DNA of 64,000 nt from Liquidambar formosana (GCA_039720395.1 CM077826.1:35740790-35804789), one strand, 5' to 3'; positions 34,315 to 45,313 are shown, numbered from the stretch's first letter. Made by a program: numbers and translations. The notes: generated by a model from the letters alone, not told the origin.

Positions 34315-35970
34315 TGTTAGGATTATGCCCTAGAGCCAATCATGGAGATGATTGTTTAGGGATTAGGAACAATCATTTGATTTCATTTATGTATGTCACA
34401 TTTATTATTGATTTAATAAAAGGGCTTATTCTATTATGTTTATATGCATCATTTATATTTACATAATATGTCCATGGAGTTAGAGTTGAGAATATGGAAT
34501 TACAAAGAGTTGTAATTTTGAGACTATAGATATATCTCTGTACTAAACTCCTAAAGCATTCCTAGTTGAAGGTTCACTATGATGGACAGTAATGAACCAT
34601 AGGACTAGCACTTGTTAGGTTGACTCTATAGGAGGATAGCTAGTCTCAAGCTATTTGTGTGGAGACACTACAACCAACAAGTGGGTGCCTATTACGAGAA
34701 TAGGTACACTGAATGTGACCAAAGATATGAGATAAACTGAATGGAGTTTTTCCTGCCTGTCAATCAGTTTCTCATTGTTATAGTGGTACAAGTAATCCTT
34801 AGACCTGAGACACCATAGTTGTTTTATGCATGTAGCTTTAGAAGTTTGATAACACTAAGTGCAAATCCTATTCAGGGGTTTGCAAAGGTGTTCATTGGCC
34901 CTATTGCTATGTGTATGAAGGCATGTGAGTGATCAACAAGGGATCCATCACTCTCAGGAAAAAGAGAGAGAATGTCTCATATAGCATTCATAATATAACT
35001 CATTAAATCCATGGCCATGGTAGGATGAATATGAAAAGAGTTTCATGAGTTCATCAATGAGTTGATATCTATGAATGAGTACAAAGTAATTGAACTAGGG
35101 ACTTGACAGACTTCCATGTCCTATTAGTTCAATTGGAGACATTGTGTTGAAGGAAGGATGCAATTGTAACCTATAAACTATAACAGAAGGGTTCTTTGTA
35201 AATGACTATTCACCTCATTAAGGACCACACCATGAGCCATATGCTAGGTGTTACTCATGGTTAGTAGAAGCCCTAATTGATATAAGTGAGTTATAATCAA
35301 TTAGGGAATTGGAAGGAGTTCCAATTAGACCCTAAATGGAAAGAGTTCCATTGTGCACACCTCGTGCTATTCCTACTACTTAATGATGTGAACCCAATGG
35401 GTCACACACTGATCATGCAAGAAGGGCTTTAAAGTCTATGAGAGAAAGGGTTTTAGTGAATAAAGAATAGTTCTTTATAGGCCTATTTGTATTTGATACA
35501 AATAATAGGGGTTAATGTGCAATTAAGTGTAATTACACATAACCCTATTAGGGTTTCTTCCCCATGGCCAGCCCCCTTTAGTGGGCTGCCTATATAAGTC
35601 ACACTTATGTGTGACATGGCATAAGAGGCTTGCACAATAAACCCTAGCCATCCAGCCCCTTGGAGGCTCTCTTCTCTCTCTCTCTCCTCCACCTCTAGCA
35701 ACAACAAGGAAGAAGAAAGAAAGGACTTGAAGCTCTAGCTAGGTGTGGATACCGTTGGAGGCAGCACACTTGGGCTGCTCATTCACCGCTGTCCGGAATC
35801 AAAGCTTGGAGCAAAAAGGAGAAGACAAAAATTCTGTAAGTGTTCTAACCCTCTTTGTAGTTAGGGTTTGATTTTGTGTTATGCATAGTTAGATTCATGG
35901 GATTGGGAATCGTAGGAAAAAATTTTTATATTCCGCACTTCTATTTTTCCCTCTTGTATGATTCCCAACA
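34315..35970 (+). repeat. 3' LTR of B1
   Basis: Identical to the 5' LTR as far as I can compare by eye, same length 1656 bp, followed by the GGTCA target-site copy. Confidence 0.94.
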
Positions 35971-35975
35971 GGTCA

Positions 35976-36680
35976 TACTAAAGGGATGTAGGTCGATTGA
36001 TTTTAAAGTCATGTTACTCCTTAAAATTAACCACCCACATAGCATTCATTCATATCTCCAACTGCATTCAAGAGCAAGAAACCGGATCACTGTATGGAGG
36101 GCTTTGTATCATCTTCTCAAAGAACCATAACATGAATTGTATTGCCATTCATTCCATTCATATTCATTCCCACAACACACATTCATGCCACACATACATT
36201 CATTCCATACACACATACATTCAAACACACATCCACTCTGTACCTGCATTCATTCCACAAGCATGGTGACTTTAAGCTAAGCGGGTCCTTGTGTCCTAGA
36301 CAGTCCATTATATGCACTAAAAAGGGTAGGATAGTGTCCCCTACTTGCTTGAATCAACTATATACCTATCACGTGTGGCATAAGGGATGCCGCATGAGTT
36401 AAGTGGTACGTGTTAATCCATTTAATATACCCGAGGGTAAAACCCAAGGATACGTGGCAAGAGGAGTTAATAGCTTCGCAAACATGACACTCGAGAACAA
36501 GGGGAACTGGTGTCAAGGCTAGGCCAATCAGAAAAGGCAAGGATACATCGACCTATCATTCAAAAGCAATTGCGCACACAATGCAATAAAGTAAACACAC
36601 ATTCAAGCGTATGCAAGTGATTGATTTTAATTTAAGCAATTAAATTAGCCCATACAAATTCCTTAAGTCTAGTCCACTCA
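35976..36680 (-). other. G2 5' leader, no gene seen
   Basis: Leader between G2 primer site and gag. It includes a CATT/CACA-rich simple-sequence stretch near 36140-36260. The small ORFs over this stretch are low-complexity and not credible. Confidence 0.6.
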
Positions 36681-36698
36681 TCCCCAATGGAGTCGCCA
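36681..36698 (-). other. Primer-binding site of G2
   Basis: TGGCGACTCCATTGGGGA on the minus strand, 3 nt after the LTR, two differences from the G1 site. Confidence 0.62.
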
Positions 36699-38638
36699 GA
36701 CTGTGAACCATGGGTTTCGATCCAGGGGGAAGGAGAACCCTTCTTTTAAAAAGACTTGTAGAGATTTAAATCAATAAAAATCTGGTTTTTAAAAGGTTCA
36801 CAAAAACATAACAAATAAGGAGTTGCCACCTCATTTTTAGGAAAAGAGGAAAACCATAAAAACAGTTTTTAAAGAAAACCTTTGAAAACAAACCACATGA
36901 CTCCAATCAAGGAAAAGCAGGTTGTGAACCCCGGAAATTGGGCCCACGAGGGATTGAAAAGAGAAATTGGGTTTTGAAAAACAAAAAAGGAGTCGCCACC
37001 TTATTTTTTAAAGGAAACAAGGAAAACCCTAAAAAAAATCAATTTGTTTTAAGAAAACAATTTGAATGACTCCATGTTTAAAAAAGGAAAGGCAAACAGT
37101 CTTTTGGAAACCAAAGAAATTGGGGATTCGGAGGCTAAGTTATGACATGGGAAGGTTCTAGGCAAAGCCTATAGGCACCCATGTCACCCTTTCGATCTCT
37201 CAGTTCATTTAGGCTAAATCAAGATCTTTCCATACAAAAATCAGCAAGTATATCATCACAAGATAGCATGCATATCATATATTTCATTCATCCATCCATG
37301 CATAACAAACACATAAAAACAGAAAATAAAGAAAAATAAAACAAAAAGAAGCCTAGGATGCTTGGATCCTAGAACGGACTTGAGCCTCACGAAGAGTGCC
37401 TCCATACCATGCAACGAAATACATGGATCAAAGTCCACGTAGTTCGATTAGAACTAGGGTTAAAACTTAATATAAACTTATGATAAAAACCCTAGGTTTC
37501 CTTATTTGATCAAAAGAGTTGAATTTGATAGAAAGTTTGATTTTAGAAAGAACTCCACAAAATGGAAACTTTAATAAAAACCAGAATTTTATTTGTGAAA
37601 GAAACCTCTAATTAAACCATAGGATCATATTAAAAATTAACCCTAGATAGGGAGAAGAGAAAAGATAAGGAAGAGAGGTGAATTGGGGCACCTTCACACC
37701 CGCTTACCTGAGCGCAATTACTCCAAGCATTAGCCATTTCAGACATTGGCAGCCCTATTTGCCATAGGACAAATACCACACCTATTTGCACCCTTACACG
37801 TGCTCAAAACCATGCAAAAACACTAACATGCAAATCTGGACAGAATAGTATCATGGCCTAAAATCATCTACTAAGCATGCTAATAGCAAAAACAGCAAAC
37901 TTTCATAAGCCCTAACACAATCCTAGAACCATATCATGCATAAAAACCCTAGAATGGACTAACATGCATGCAAAAATATCATATTTACTCCATATGTGAA
38001 ACATACACAGCAAACATGAAGAAGAACCAATGAAAAGACCTACTTTATCATGCTATATGAAAACTAAAACAAAACAACGACACTAACAACCCTAAACTCA
38101 CAAATATGCTTAAAAACTTACAAAACAAACTTCACACATACTAAAATAAACCTAAACAGAACCTAAATCATGCATATTGACTAACTAAAGCAATAAAACA
38201 TGATAAGAAACCCTAAGACTAATATGCAATAACACTAATCCTAGCACAAGGACAACAGGAGCATAAGAATCACACCTATGTTTAAAAACCTAAAGGACAG
38301 CCCTAAAGCATGCTAAAATTATGATGAACAGTAGATATTCCATGTATATTAACTAGCTAGAGTGTTAATACATGATAAAAAAGCTACCTTTAACATGCAA
38401 TAGGCCTATCCTATATAAAAACCCATATTCAGCATAAGAAGGAGTAAAGCATACCTTAGGAAGAGGCTTCCTTGCTGCTGTAGAGACTCTCTCTTCCTCT
38501 TATGGATGACTTGAACCAATGTTCTCCAAGGCTACAGCAAGAACTCCAGCTCTCCTTCAAGTCCCTCTCTATTATTCTCTCTTTAACACTTAGGTTTTTA
38601 GGCATCAAGTGGCTCCTCTTGTGCTGAAGCATAGGGGG

Positions 38639-38646
38639 TATTTATA
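38639..38646 (-). promoter_or_regulatory. TATA box of the G2/G3 LTR
   Basis: TCTATAAATACCCCC on the minus strand, at the position matching 24648-24641 in the G1 LTR. Confidence 0.63.
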
Positions 38647-38844
38647 GACTTCAATTAGGATTAACCAATGGCTAGGATTAAAACCCTAAAAATTAATCCA
38701 AGGGCTATTAGAGACCCCTTTGGGGCTTAAGTAACTCAGAAGTTACCAAAAATTAGAAGGAAACTCGTCTAAAAGAGCCCTTGTACGTCAAAATAGGCAA
38801 GAGTCCGCTTCAGCAAGGAATCATAGTGCAAATAGGAAAGTGGC

Positions 38845-38924
38845 CTCGGGTGACCACCCAAGGCTGGGTGGCTAGCCACCTGGGCCTAGGCGGCTAGCCG
38901 CCCAGGCTTGGGTGGTCACCTGAG
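38845..38924. promoter_or_regulatory. GC-rich palindrome in the G2/G3 LTR (copy P3)
   Basis: CTCGGGTGACCACC...GGTGGTCACCTGAG outer arms with GGCTAGCC motifs on both sides of a near-palindromic centre TGGGCCTAGG. It lies 199 bp upstream of the LTR TATA box, comparable with the G1 LTR. Confidence 0.7.
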
Positions 38925-39634
38925 CCCACATCAGCTTTTTGCTTTTTTTGGACTCCTTTACCTTCTAGGAGTGTTTCAGGGGGCAAATTAACTCCGATTT
39001 TGATGAAACAAAAGCCAAAACGACCGTGTTTCGATGAGGAATATGTTTTTGAACATTTTAGGGTGAAAACCACTAACCATGGGGGCATAGTTAGGTTTGA
39101 ACAAGGTGGTTAACCACTATGTTCTACCTTTGCTAAGCATAGGCATGCACATAGGGTCAAACCAAACACTTTCCATATCAAAATTGAATTTCATAAAACA
39201 CTTTTGGGGGTAAAATGATGACTAATGAAAGTCAATTTGAAAAGATTTGGTTGATAATTGTGAGTCAATTAGAGCTAACCCAAAGAAGGGTCAATTAACC
39301 AACTTGAACTACATCGAGCCATTTTAATCCCGAGCCATTGATTTATCAAATTGACACTAGAAATACCTCCTATGCATCCATATGAACTCCAATTGACAAT
39401 TTGGAGATCATTCCAAGGTCAAATGAAAAGCTTGGGACTTAAAAGACGATTATGCCCCTCAAGTCCCAAAAGCTCTTATTATCCCTCAAGATCAACTCCA
39501 AATCGAGCCAAAATTCATACCCATTGTCCTTGTGACTCTAGAAACCTAATGCAAGTGACTAGACTCAAAAACAAAACAAAAACATGCATGAAATGATGAG
39601 CCCTAGTAAGGTGGTGCAAAAATGGGGTGTGACA

Positions 39635-39749
39635 GAAGCCCCTCATTGGCGAACAAGTTACACTTGTGAACCAATGATAAAGAACAACCCATTTTTGCCA
39701 AAAAACCTGGAGAAATCACACACTGATAGCAACAAGGATAGGAGGTTGA
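39635..39749 (-). other. Junction between LTR and tandem array
   Basis: Just outside the LTR the minus strand reads ATGAGGGGCTTC, a weak candidate for the 3' polypurine tract. Next to it is an imperfect inverted repeat (CATTGGCGAACAAGT and ACTTGTGAACCAATG on the plus strand). No gene. Confidence 0.4.
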
Positions 39750-41640
39750 AAACCTGAGATTAAAATGAGGAAGTGTACTCAAGTCATGAGTATACTTAAA
39801 CCACTGGGGGTTGATGATTGACAAGAGAAGCATATTCAAACCACTACGAATGAACATACTTTTGAAATGGAGAAATATATTCTAGTCACGAACATATTTA
39901 ACCAAGTGATTGAGAATGAAATTTGAGAAGTATACTTAAGTGATGAGTGTACTTTTTAAAATGAAGAAATATATTCAGATCACGAATATATTTAACCAAG
40001 TAGTGAAAAGAGACTGAGAAGTATACTCAAGTGATGAGTGTACCTTTGAAATGGAGAAATATATTCAGGTTACAAATACATTTAACCAAGTGATTGAAAG
40101 AGACTGAGAAGTACGTTCAAATGATGAACATACCTTTGAAATGGAGAAATATATTCTGGTTACGAATATATTTAACCAAGTAGTGAAAGGAGACTGAGAA
40201 GTATACTTAAATGATGAGTACACTTTTGAAATGGAGAAATATATTCAGGTCACGAATACATTTAACCAAGTGATTGATAAACATATGAGAAGTACACTCA
40301 AGTGATGAGTATACCATTGAAATGGAGAAATATATTCAAGCGATGAATATATTTAACCAAATTAGTGACAAGTATGCTCAAGTGATGAACACACCATTGA
40401 AATGGAGAAATATATTCAAGCGATAAATATACTTAACCAAGTGATTGACAAAGACTGAGAAGTATACTCAAGTGATGAGTATACCATTGAAATGGAGAAA
40501 TATATCCAAGCGATGGATGTATTTAACCAAGTGATTGGCAAGTATGTTCAAGTGATAAACACACCATTGAAATGGAGAAATATATTCAAGTGATGAATAT
40601 ATTTAACCAAGTGAATGACAAGTATGTTCAAGTGATGAACATACCATTGAAGTGGAGAAATATATTCAAGTGATGAATATATTTAACCAAGTGATTGACA
40701 AAGACTGAGAAGTATACTCAAGTGATGAGTATACCATTGAAATGGAGAAATATATCCAAGCGATGGATATATTTAACCAAGTAAGTGACAAGTATGTTCA
40801 AGTGATGAACATACCATTGAAATGGAGAAATATATCCAAGCGATGGATATATTTAACCAAGTGAGTGACAAATACGTTCAAGTGATGAACATAACATTGA
40901 AATGGAGAAATATACCCAAGCGATGGATATACTTAACCAAGTAAGTGACAAGTATGTTCAAGTGATGAACACACCATTGAAATGGAGAAATATACCCAAG
41001 CGATGGATATACTTAACCAAGTAAGTGACAAGCATGTTCAAGTGATGAACACACCATTGAAATGGAGAAATATATCCAAGCGATGGATATATTTAACCAA
41101 GTGAGTGACAAGTACGTTCAAGTGATGAACATACCATTGAAATGGAGAAATATATCCAAGCGATGGATATACTTAACCAAGTAAGTGACAAGTATGTTCA
41201 AGTGATGAACACACCATTAAAATGGAGAAATATATCCAAGCGATGGATATATTTAACCAAGTAAGTGACAAGTATGTTCAAGTGATGAACATACCATTGA
41301 AATGGAGAAATATATCCAAGTGATGGATATACTTAACCAAGTAAGATAGAGAGTAATCTGAGAAGTGTACTCAAGTGATGAGTACACCATTGAAATGGAG
41401 AAATATATCCAAGCGATGGATATACTTAACCAAGTAAGTGTCAAGTATGTTCAAGTGATGAACATACCATTGAAATGGAGAAATATATCCAAGTGATGAA
41501 TATATTTAACCAAGTAAGATAGATGATGAGGATTTGGAACTGAGAAGCATATTCAAAGGGTGAATACACTTTTGAAATGGAAGAATATATTCAAGTGATG
41601 AATATATTCAACCAAGTAGGATGGAAAATCAAGATTTGAA
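39750..41640. repeat. Tandem array of ~80-bp units, each with two hairpins
   Basis: About 22 units. The period is exactly 80 bp over 40741-41300 (AATGGAGAAA at 40741, 40821, 40901, 40981 and so on), and longer and more variable units lie on the left. Each unit contains two inverted repeats separated by AGTGA or AGCGA: one of the ATATATTCA/TGAATATAT kind and one of the GTATGTTCA/TGAACATAC kind. Stem bases change in pairs between units (TTC/GAA, TCC/GGA, CTC/GAG). Variable tandem repeats in the 3' untranslated region are known for Tat/Ogre elements and can seed satellites. Not coding. Confidence 0.9.
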
Positions 41641-41900
41641 ATGAGGATATATGATCAATTTATCAAGATAGAACAAGCATGGTGCAAAAGGAAAGTGACT
41701 TAACACATTGTCACTTGAGTTGGCATGGCACAAGGGAAATATATTCAACCCTTTTGAACATAAAATCAATTCAAAGAATTGATTTCAAGATGAAATTTGA
41801 TTGATTTTAAGCTCAAAAAGTGTTGAATATCTCATTTGGAAGGAGGTTTGATCACGCGTTAAGGCGAGACAAAGCGAGAGAGAAAGCCAAAACAAAGTGG
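41641..41900. other. Spacer, no feature seen
   Basis: Unique AT-rich sequence between the tandem array and palindrome P4. I see no ORF or repeat in it. Confidence 0.5.
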
Positions 41901-41981
41901 CTTGGGTGACCACCAGGCCTCGGGAGGCTAGCCGCCCAGGCCCTGGTGGCTAGCCGCCCAAGGCTTGGGTGGTCACCCGAG
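41901..41981. promoter_or_regulatory. GC-rich palindrome upstream of PMD gene (copy P4)
   Basis: Fourth copy: outer arms TTGGGTGACCACC and GGTGGTCACCCGAG, with GGCTAGCCGCC motifs inside. A TATA-like TTTAAATA at 42006-42013 begins 25 bp downstream, and the PMD start codon is at 42268. Confidence 0.68.
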
Positions 41982-42005
41982 CCTAATGCTGAAAAATTCT
42001 GGGTT

Positions 42006-42013
42006 TTTAAATA
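42006..42013 (+). promoter_or_regulatory. Putative TATA box of the PMD gene (G3)
   Basis: TTTAAATA between palindrome P4 and the PMD ATG at 42268. It is weaker than the TATA box of the DUF7745-like gene. Confidence 0.4.
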
Positions 42014-42267
42014 CCCAAGTGCACTATTCATACCCCTTGTTCAAAGAACCCGAAAATTAGAGTTTCTCTCTCTAGAAAGCTTACCCCATTTTGCAAAATC
42101 ACTCCAACACCCAAAGGCATTCAAATCCACACTTCAAGAGGGATTCATACACATGAAATATCATCATTAGCACCCTATTTCACATCAAAAGCAAGAAATT
42201 TGCAGCACTTTGCAAATCAAAAACCCATTAAACCCATTTTTGCTCAAAACAAGCTAGTTCATCCACC

Positions 42268-44999
42268 ATGGATCCGAATGGAGACTCCACTTCAAAGTAT
42301 CCATTCCTTGACTCAAAGAGTAGATACAAGGCACCAATATATGATGTTCCTCAAGGCAAATTGCTCCTAGAACCAAAGAATCATCTCTCCTTTATCCATT
42401 CCAAGCAAGAGGTAAGCTTACCCATTTTGAACTTTTCTTTGAAATTTTCATTTTTGTTGATTGAAATGCATTCCCATGAACTCTCTATGAGTATTCCTAG
42501 CAATTTTTGCAATGCCCATTGATTTTGGCAAGGATTGGATGTGAAAAGAATTCAATTTGAAAGCTTGGTGAATAGTGCCCACCAAGTGTTTGATAAAATG
42601 CTTGAATGATGAAAATTCATCCAATCTTTGTAAAATTGATGTGCATTGCAAGGAAAAATCATAGGCATTCATTTCTAATTGATTTTAGAAACAAAACCAA
42701 GCATTTTCATGAACTTTGAAAAACAAAGTTTGCTATATTTTTGAAAAACCCATGTTTTCATGAACAAGGTTTGCTTATTTTTTCCTTAAAAAAACACTTT
42801 GGAAAACAAAGTTTGCTTATTATTTTCTTTGAAAAATCCATGTTTCCATGGTCTTGCAATGCATGGTTTACCAATGATCATGAGTTTGAAGAATAAAACC
42901 ATTGTTTTCATAAACTTTCAAAGCAAAGTTTACTTGTCCATGAACTAAAAGACTTAGTTTTTGGAAAGCCAATTATCAATGCTTGCATATGATTTTTTTA
43001 CACTAACTAGGTGAATAATTCTTCTTGATTAGCCCAATTTCCAAGACCTACGCACAAGGTCTTCGATAAAGAATCTTATTGGGTGGTGGAAGCATATGGA
43101 ACACACCCAACCTTTCGCAAGAGAATCCATTAAGAAAGCAGGTTTTGGTTGGTTTCTTGACTCCCTATGGAATGAACAGTGGGATAGGCAAGCCCTCCTT
43201 GCCTTAGCTAAATTATGGTGGGATACCACCAACACCTTCCACTTCAGTTTTGGGGAGATGACCATGACTCCTAAGGATTTTTCAATTATCACCAGTTTAA
43301 GCCTTAAAGGAAAGAGGTTGGAATTCTATGGGGATGCCAACACAAATAGTGCTTATCTCCTCACTATGTTGGGGATGGATATTGAGGCGGGTTCCCGCGG
43401 TGTTAGGAGGACATGGCTATTTGAGAATTTTGCCAACCAAGTAGAAGGTGTGGGAGTGGCTCCCGAGTGCATAGCTAGGGCTTTCATTATCTATATGCTC
43501 TCCTGCACTCTCTTTGTTGGTGCTAATGATATGGCACAACTGGGCTATCTTGGTTCCATGGTGGATGTGAACAAGATGGGGAGGTATAACTGGGGAGGGG
43601 CAGCACTAGCCACTATGTACAGATCCATGTCCGACATGTCTCGAGGTGTTTCCAAGAATTTTGGTGGGCTCCCATTTGTTTGGGAGGTAAGTAAAAATGT
43701 TTAATTTTTAAATTCCTCTCAAACTTGACTTAATTTTAATACTTTTCTTGAATTTTGACAGATATGGTATTATGAATACCTGGGACTGTGCCGCCCCGCC
43801 CTGGATAATGAGATACAAGAATGGCCTATACTTAGGAACTATGCTCCCAACAAGATAGCTGTGCGTGCCCCCAATAGGCATGACTACGCCCATGCAAGGG
43901 TGTACTTGGCGAGCCTAAATGCTGACATGGTAATCCACCTTCCTCATTCTTTCCTTTCCTTCATTTTTTATTATCTTGCTCATCATTTTCTCAAATTCAA
44001 CAGGTAGAGTGGAGCCCATGGGGACTGTGGGAAGGCAGGCCGCCTAGAAGGTGTGTGTCCTGTTTGGAGTTGACTGGGAAGAGGGTACTCTTTGAGGGTC
44101 CCTCAGGGCGATACTGGTATTTAGGGGAGCGCGTCCTTAGGCAGGTGAAAGGACGAGTGGATGCCGCTCTTACCCCTGTCTTGCCTCCCATGAACATGAG
44201 GCACACTGACTCTCTGGATGGGGATGAGCTGATGGAAGCTCTGATTGGATGGGATGCTGAGGAGTTCACCTCGCCCAATACCGACTACATGATTTTCTGT
44301 AACCAATTCCTGATGCGCCCTAGAGTCATTGGCTTCCCACCTCAAGGGGTGAGTTTCTATCCCATTTTTTCAATTATTGATTTATACAAGCACTCTTCTT
44401 AAACAAATTATCTATTGCAGGGGCGGCGAGCTCGTGGACATAGTTCCACAATAGCGTCCTCCACAGGCATGACTCATGGGGATGAGGATTATGAGATGGG
44501 GGGAATGGCACAGCCGCCTCTCCCAGTTCTCAACTGGCAAGTGAACCTATGCAATGGGTTGGAGTTCATGAAGACTAATATTACTCATCCTGCTTTTGAT
44601 GAAGTCCCCAGGATTGACTCGAGCTACGAGCATGTAAGCTCTAAACCTTTGCCTCCCTTAGAACCTCTTTCATCATTTATTAACCATGTTCCTCTTTTAG
44701 GTTCCCCGAGAGTACGCACAGGAGTGCCTTGAACTCAGCGAGGGATTAAGGCGGGACCTTGTTAGGATGAGTTTGGCGAACTCTGTGCTAGAAGGACGAC
44801 TGAATCCCACTGTAAGACATTCCCTTTGTTTATTCCAATCCTAGGAGTTAAAGGCATAACCCTTCTTTATTAATTGATTTCTTTGCAACAGGTCTCCACA
44901 CCGCATCCACCACAACCAATGCCACCCCAAAGGAATCCTCATGCTGGTCGTGGTAGAGGCGAGTCAAGTAGAAAGAGAAGAACCACGGGAGATCATTAG
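42268..44999 (+). CDS. Plant mobile domain (PMD) gene, seven exons, apparently intact
   Basis: Exons: 42268-42411, 43033-43686, 43762-43929, 44004-44348, 44421-44633, 44701-44811, 44892-44999. All introns are GT-AG and phase 0; the first is 621 nt and the rest 67-80 nt. The joined frame is 580 codons with no stop. The ATG has a strong CCACCATGG context. Domain: PMD from about residue 70 to 330 (TFHFSFGEMTMTPKDF, GRYNWGG, KNFGGLPFVWE, RHDYAHAR), then an acidic/Pro-rich region and a basic tail (RGRGESSRKRRT) that could act as a nuclear localisation signal. It lies antisense to Tat element G3, between the 3' tandem array and the DUF7745-like gene. PMD proteins include host MAIN/MAIL factors and transposon proteins; the role here is unknown. 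Exon 1 is predicted without a second copy to check it. Confidence 0.83.
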
Positions 45000-45233
45000 C
45001 TTAGCTTACCCTCTCGCTTTGTAATCGAATGAAACATCTTTCTTTATGTTTTGTAACCTTTCTTTGAACATTTGTTTTGGTACTTTGTATGAGACTTTTG
45101 GAATTCCATGGTGGTGATTTACTCATGTTTTTGTGCAAAAACAAACTCAAAATAAGCTTCCCAAGGTCACATAACCATATAGGGGTCAAATTAGGTCAAA
45201 AATAGGCAAAACTGGGCAAAATAGGAAAACGGC
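45000..45233. other. 3' flank of PMD gene
   Basis: Likely 3' UTR and poly(A) region of the PMD transcript (TTTGTAATCGAATGAAAC and similar). No coding potential. Confidence 0.45.
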
Positions 45234-45313
45234 CTCGGGTGACCACCCGGGGCTGGGCGGCTAGCCGCCCAAGCCCAGGTGGCTAGCTACCCAGGCCCGG
45301 GTGGTCACCTGAG
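45234..45313. promoter_or_regulatory. GC-rich palindrome upstream of DUF7745-like gene (copy P5)
   Basis: Fifth copy, at the same place as P1 in G1 (between PMD and DUF7745-like genes). Before B2 inserted at 45346/55013 it stood about 87 bp from the TATA box at 55067, matching the 82 bp in G1. B2 now separates them by 9.7 kb. Confidence 0.72.

Larger units (their letters stand above)
26289..35970 (+). mobile_element. Non-autonomous copia-type retrotransposon B1, complete
   Basis: A 9682-bp element with LTRs 26289-27944 and 34315-35970 (1656 bp each) that look identical, a primer site, a purine tract, and target-site duplication GGTCA (26284-26288 and 35971-35975). The internal region follows the order of A1 (leader repeats, hairpin triplet, traces of gag, integrase and RNase H) but has no ORF above about 100 codons on the sense strand. 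It must have been moved by proteins supplied from elsewhere. Confidence 0.95.
25624..36701 (-). mobile_element. Tat element G2, 5' internal part, interrupted by B1 and G1
   Basis: Primer site 36698-36681, leader 36680-35971, and the start of gag 26288-25624, all on the minus strand. B1 (26289-35970) sits between leader and gag. Everything downstream of the first gag residues is absent here because G1 entered at 25623/25624; it would be found left of G1. Confidence 0.75.
36702..39634 (-). repeat. Tat LTR between G3 and G2
   Basis: A 2933-bp LTR with the same termini as the G1 LTR, TATA box 38646-38639 and palindrome P3. Its 3' side (36701) leads into the G2 primer site and leader. Its 5' side (39635 onward) leads into the 3' region of a Tat element (G3). 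It is therefore either shared by two tandem elements or it is the G2 5' LTR inserted next to the G3 3' end. The terminal ~210 bp (36702-36911) is a diverged duplicate of 36912-37110. Confidence 0.82.

Noticed and set aside
35483..35707. 74-codon minus-strand ORF in B LTRs
   Set aside because: It lies across the LTR promoter and CT-rich run, reads antisense, and is present only because LTRs are repeated.
41253..41444. 63-codon minus-strand ORF inside the tandem array
   Set aside because: It is an internally repeated reading of the 80-bp unit with no conserved start or context.
39750..41640. The regular repeats at first suggest a CRISPR-like array
   Set aside because: The 80-bp units are contiguous and vary along their whole length, with no repeat/unique-spacer alternation, and the DNA is plant nuclear retrotransposon.
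41946..42170. 74-codon plus-strand ORF before the PMD gene
   Set aside because: It starts inside palindrome P4 and crosses the putative TATA box; the PMD ATG at 42268 has better context and continues into the spliced frame.
42268..44999. Reading the PMD gene as a host PP7-long-form phosphatase or MAIN/MAIL gene
   Set aside because: No phosphatase motifs follow the PMD, and the same gene sits at the same antisense place in another Tat element, so it belongs to the element.
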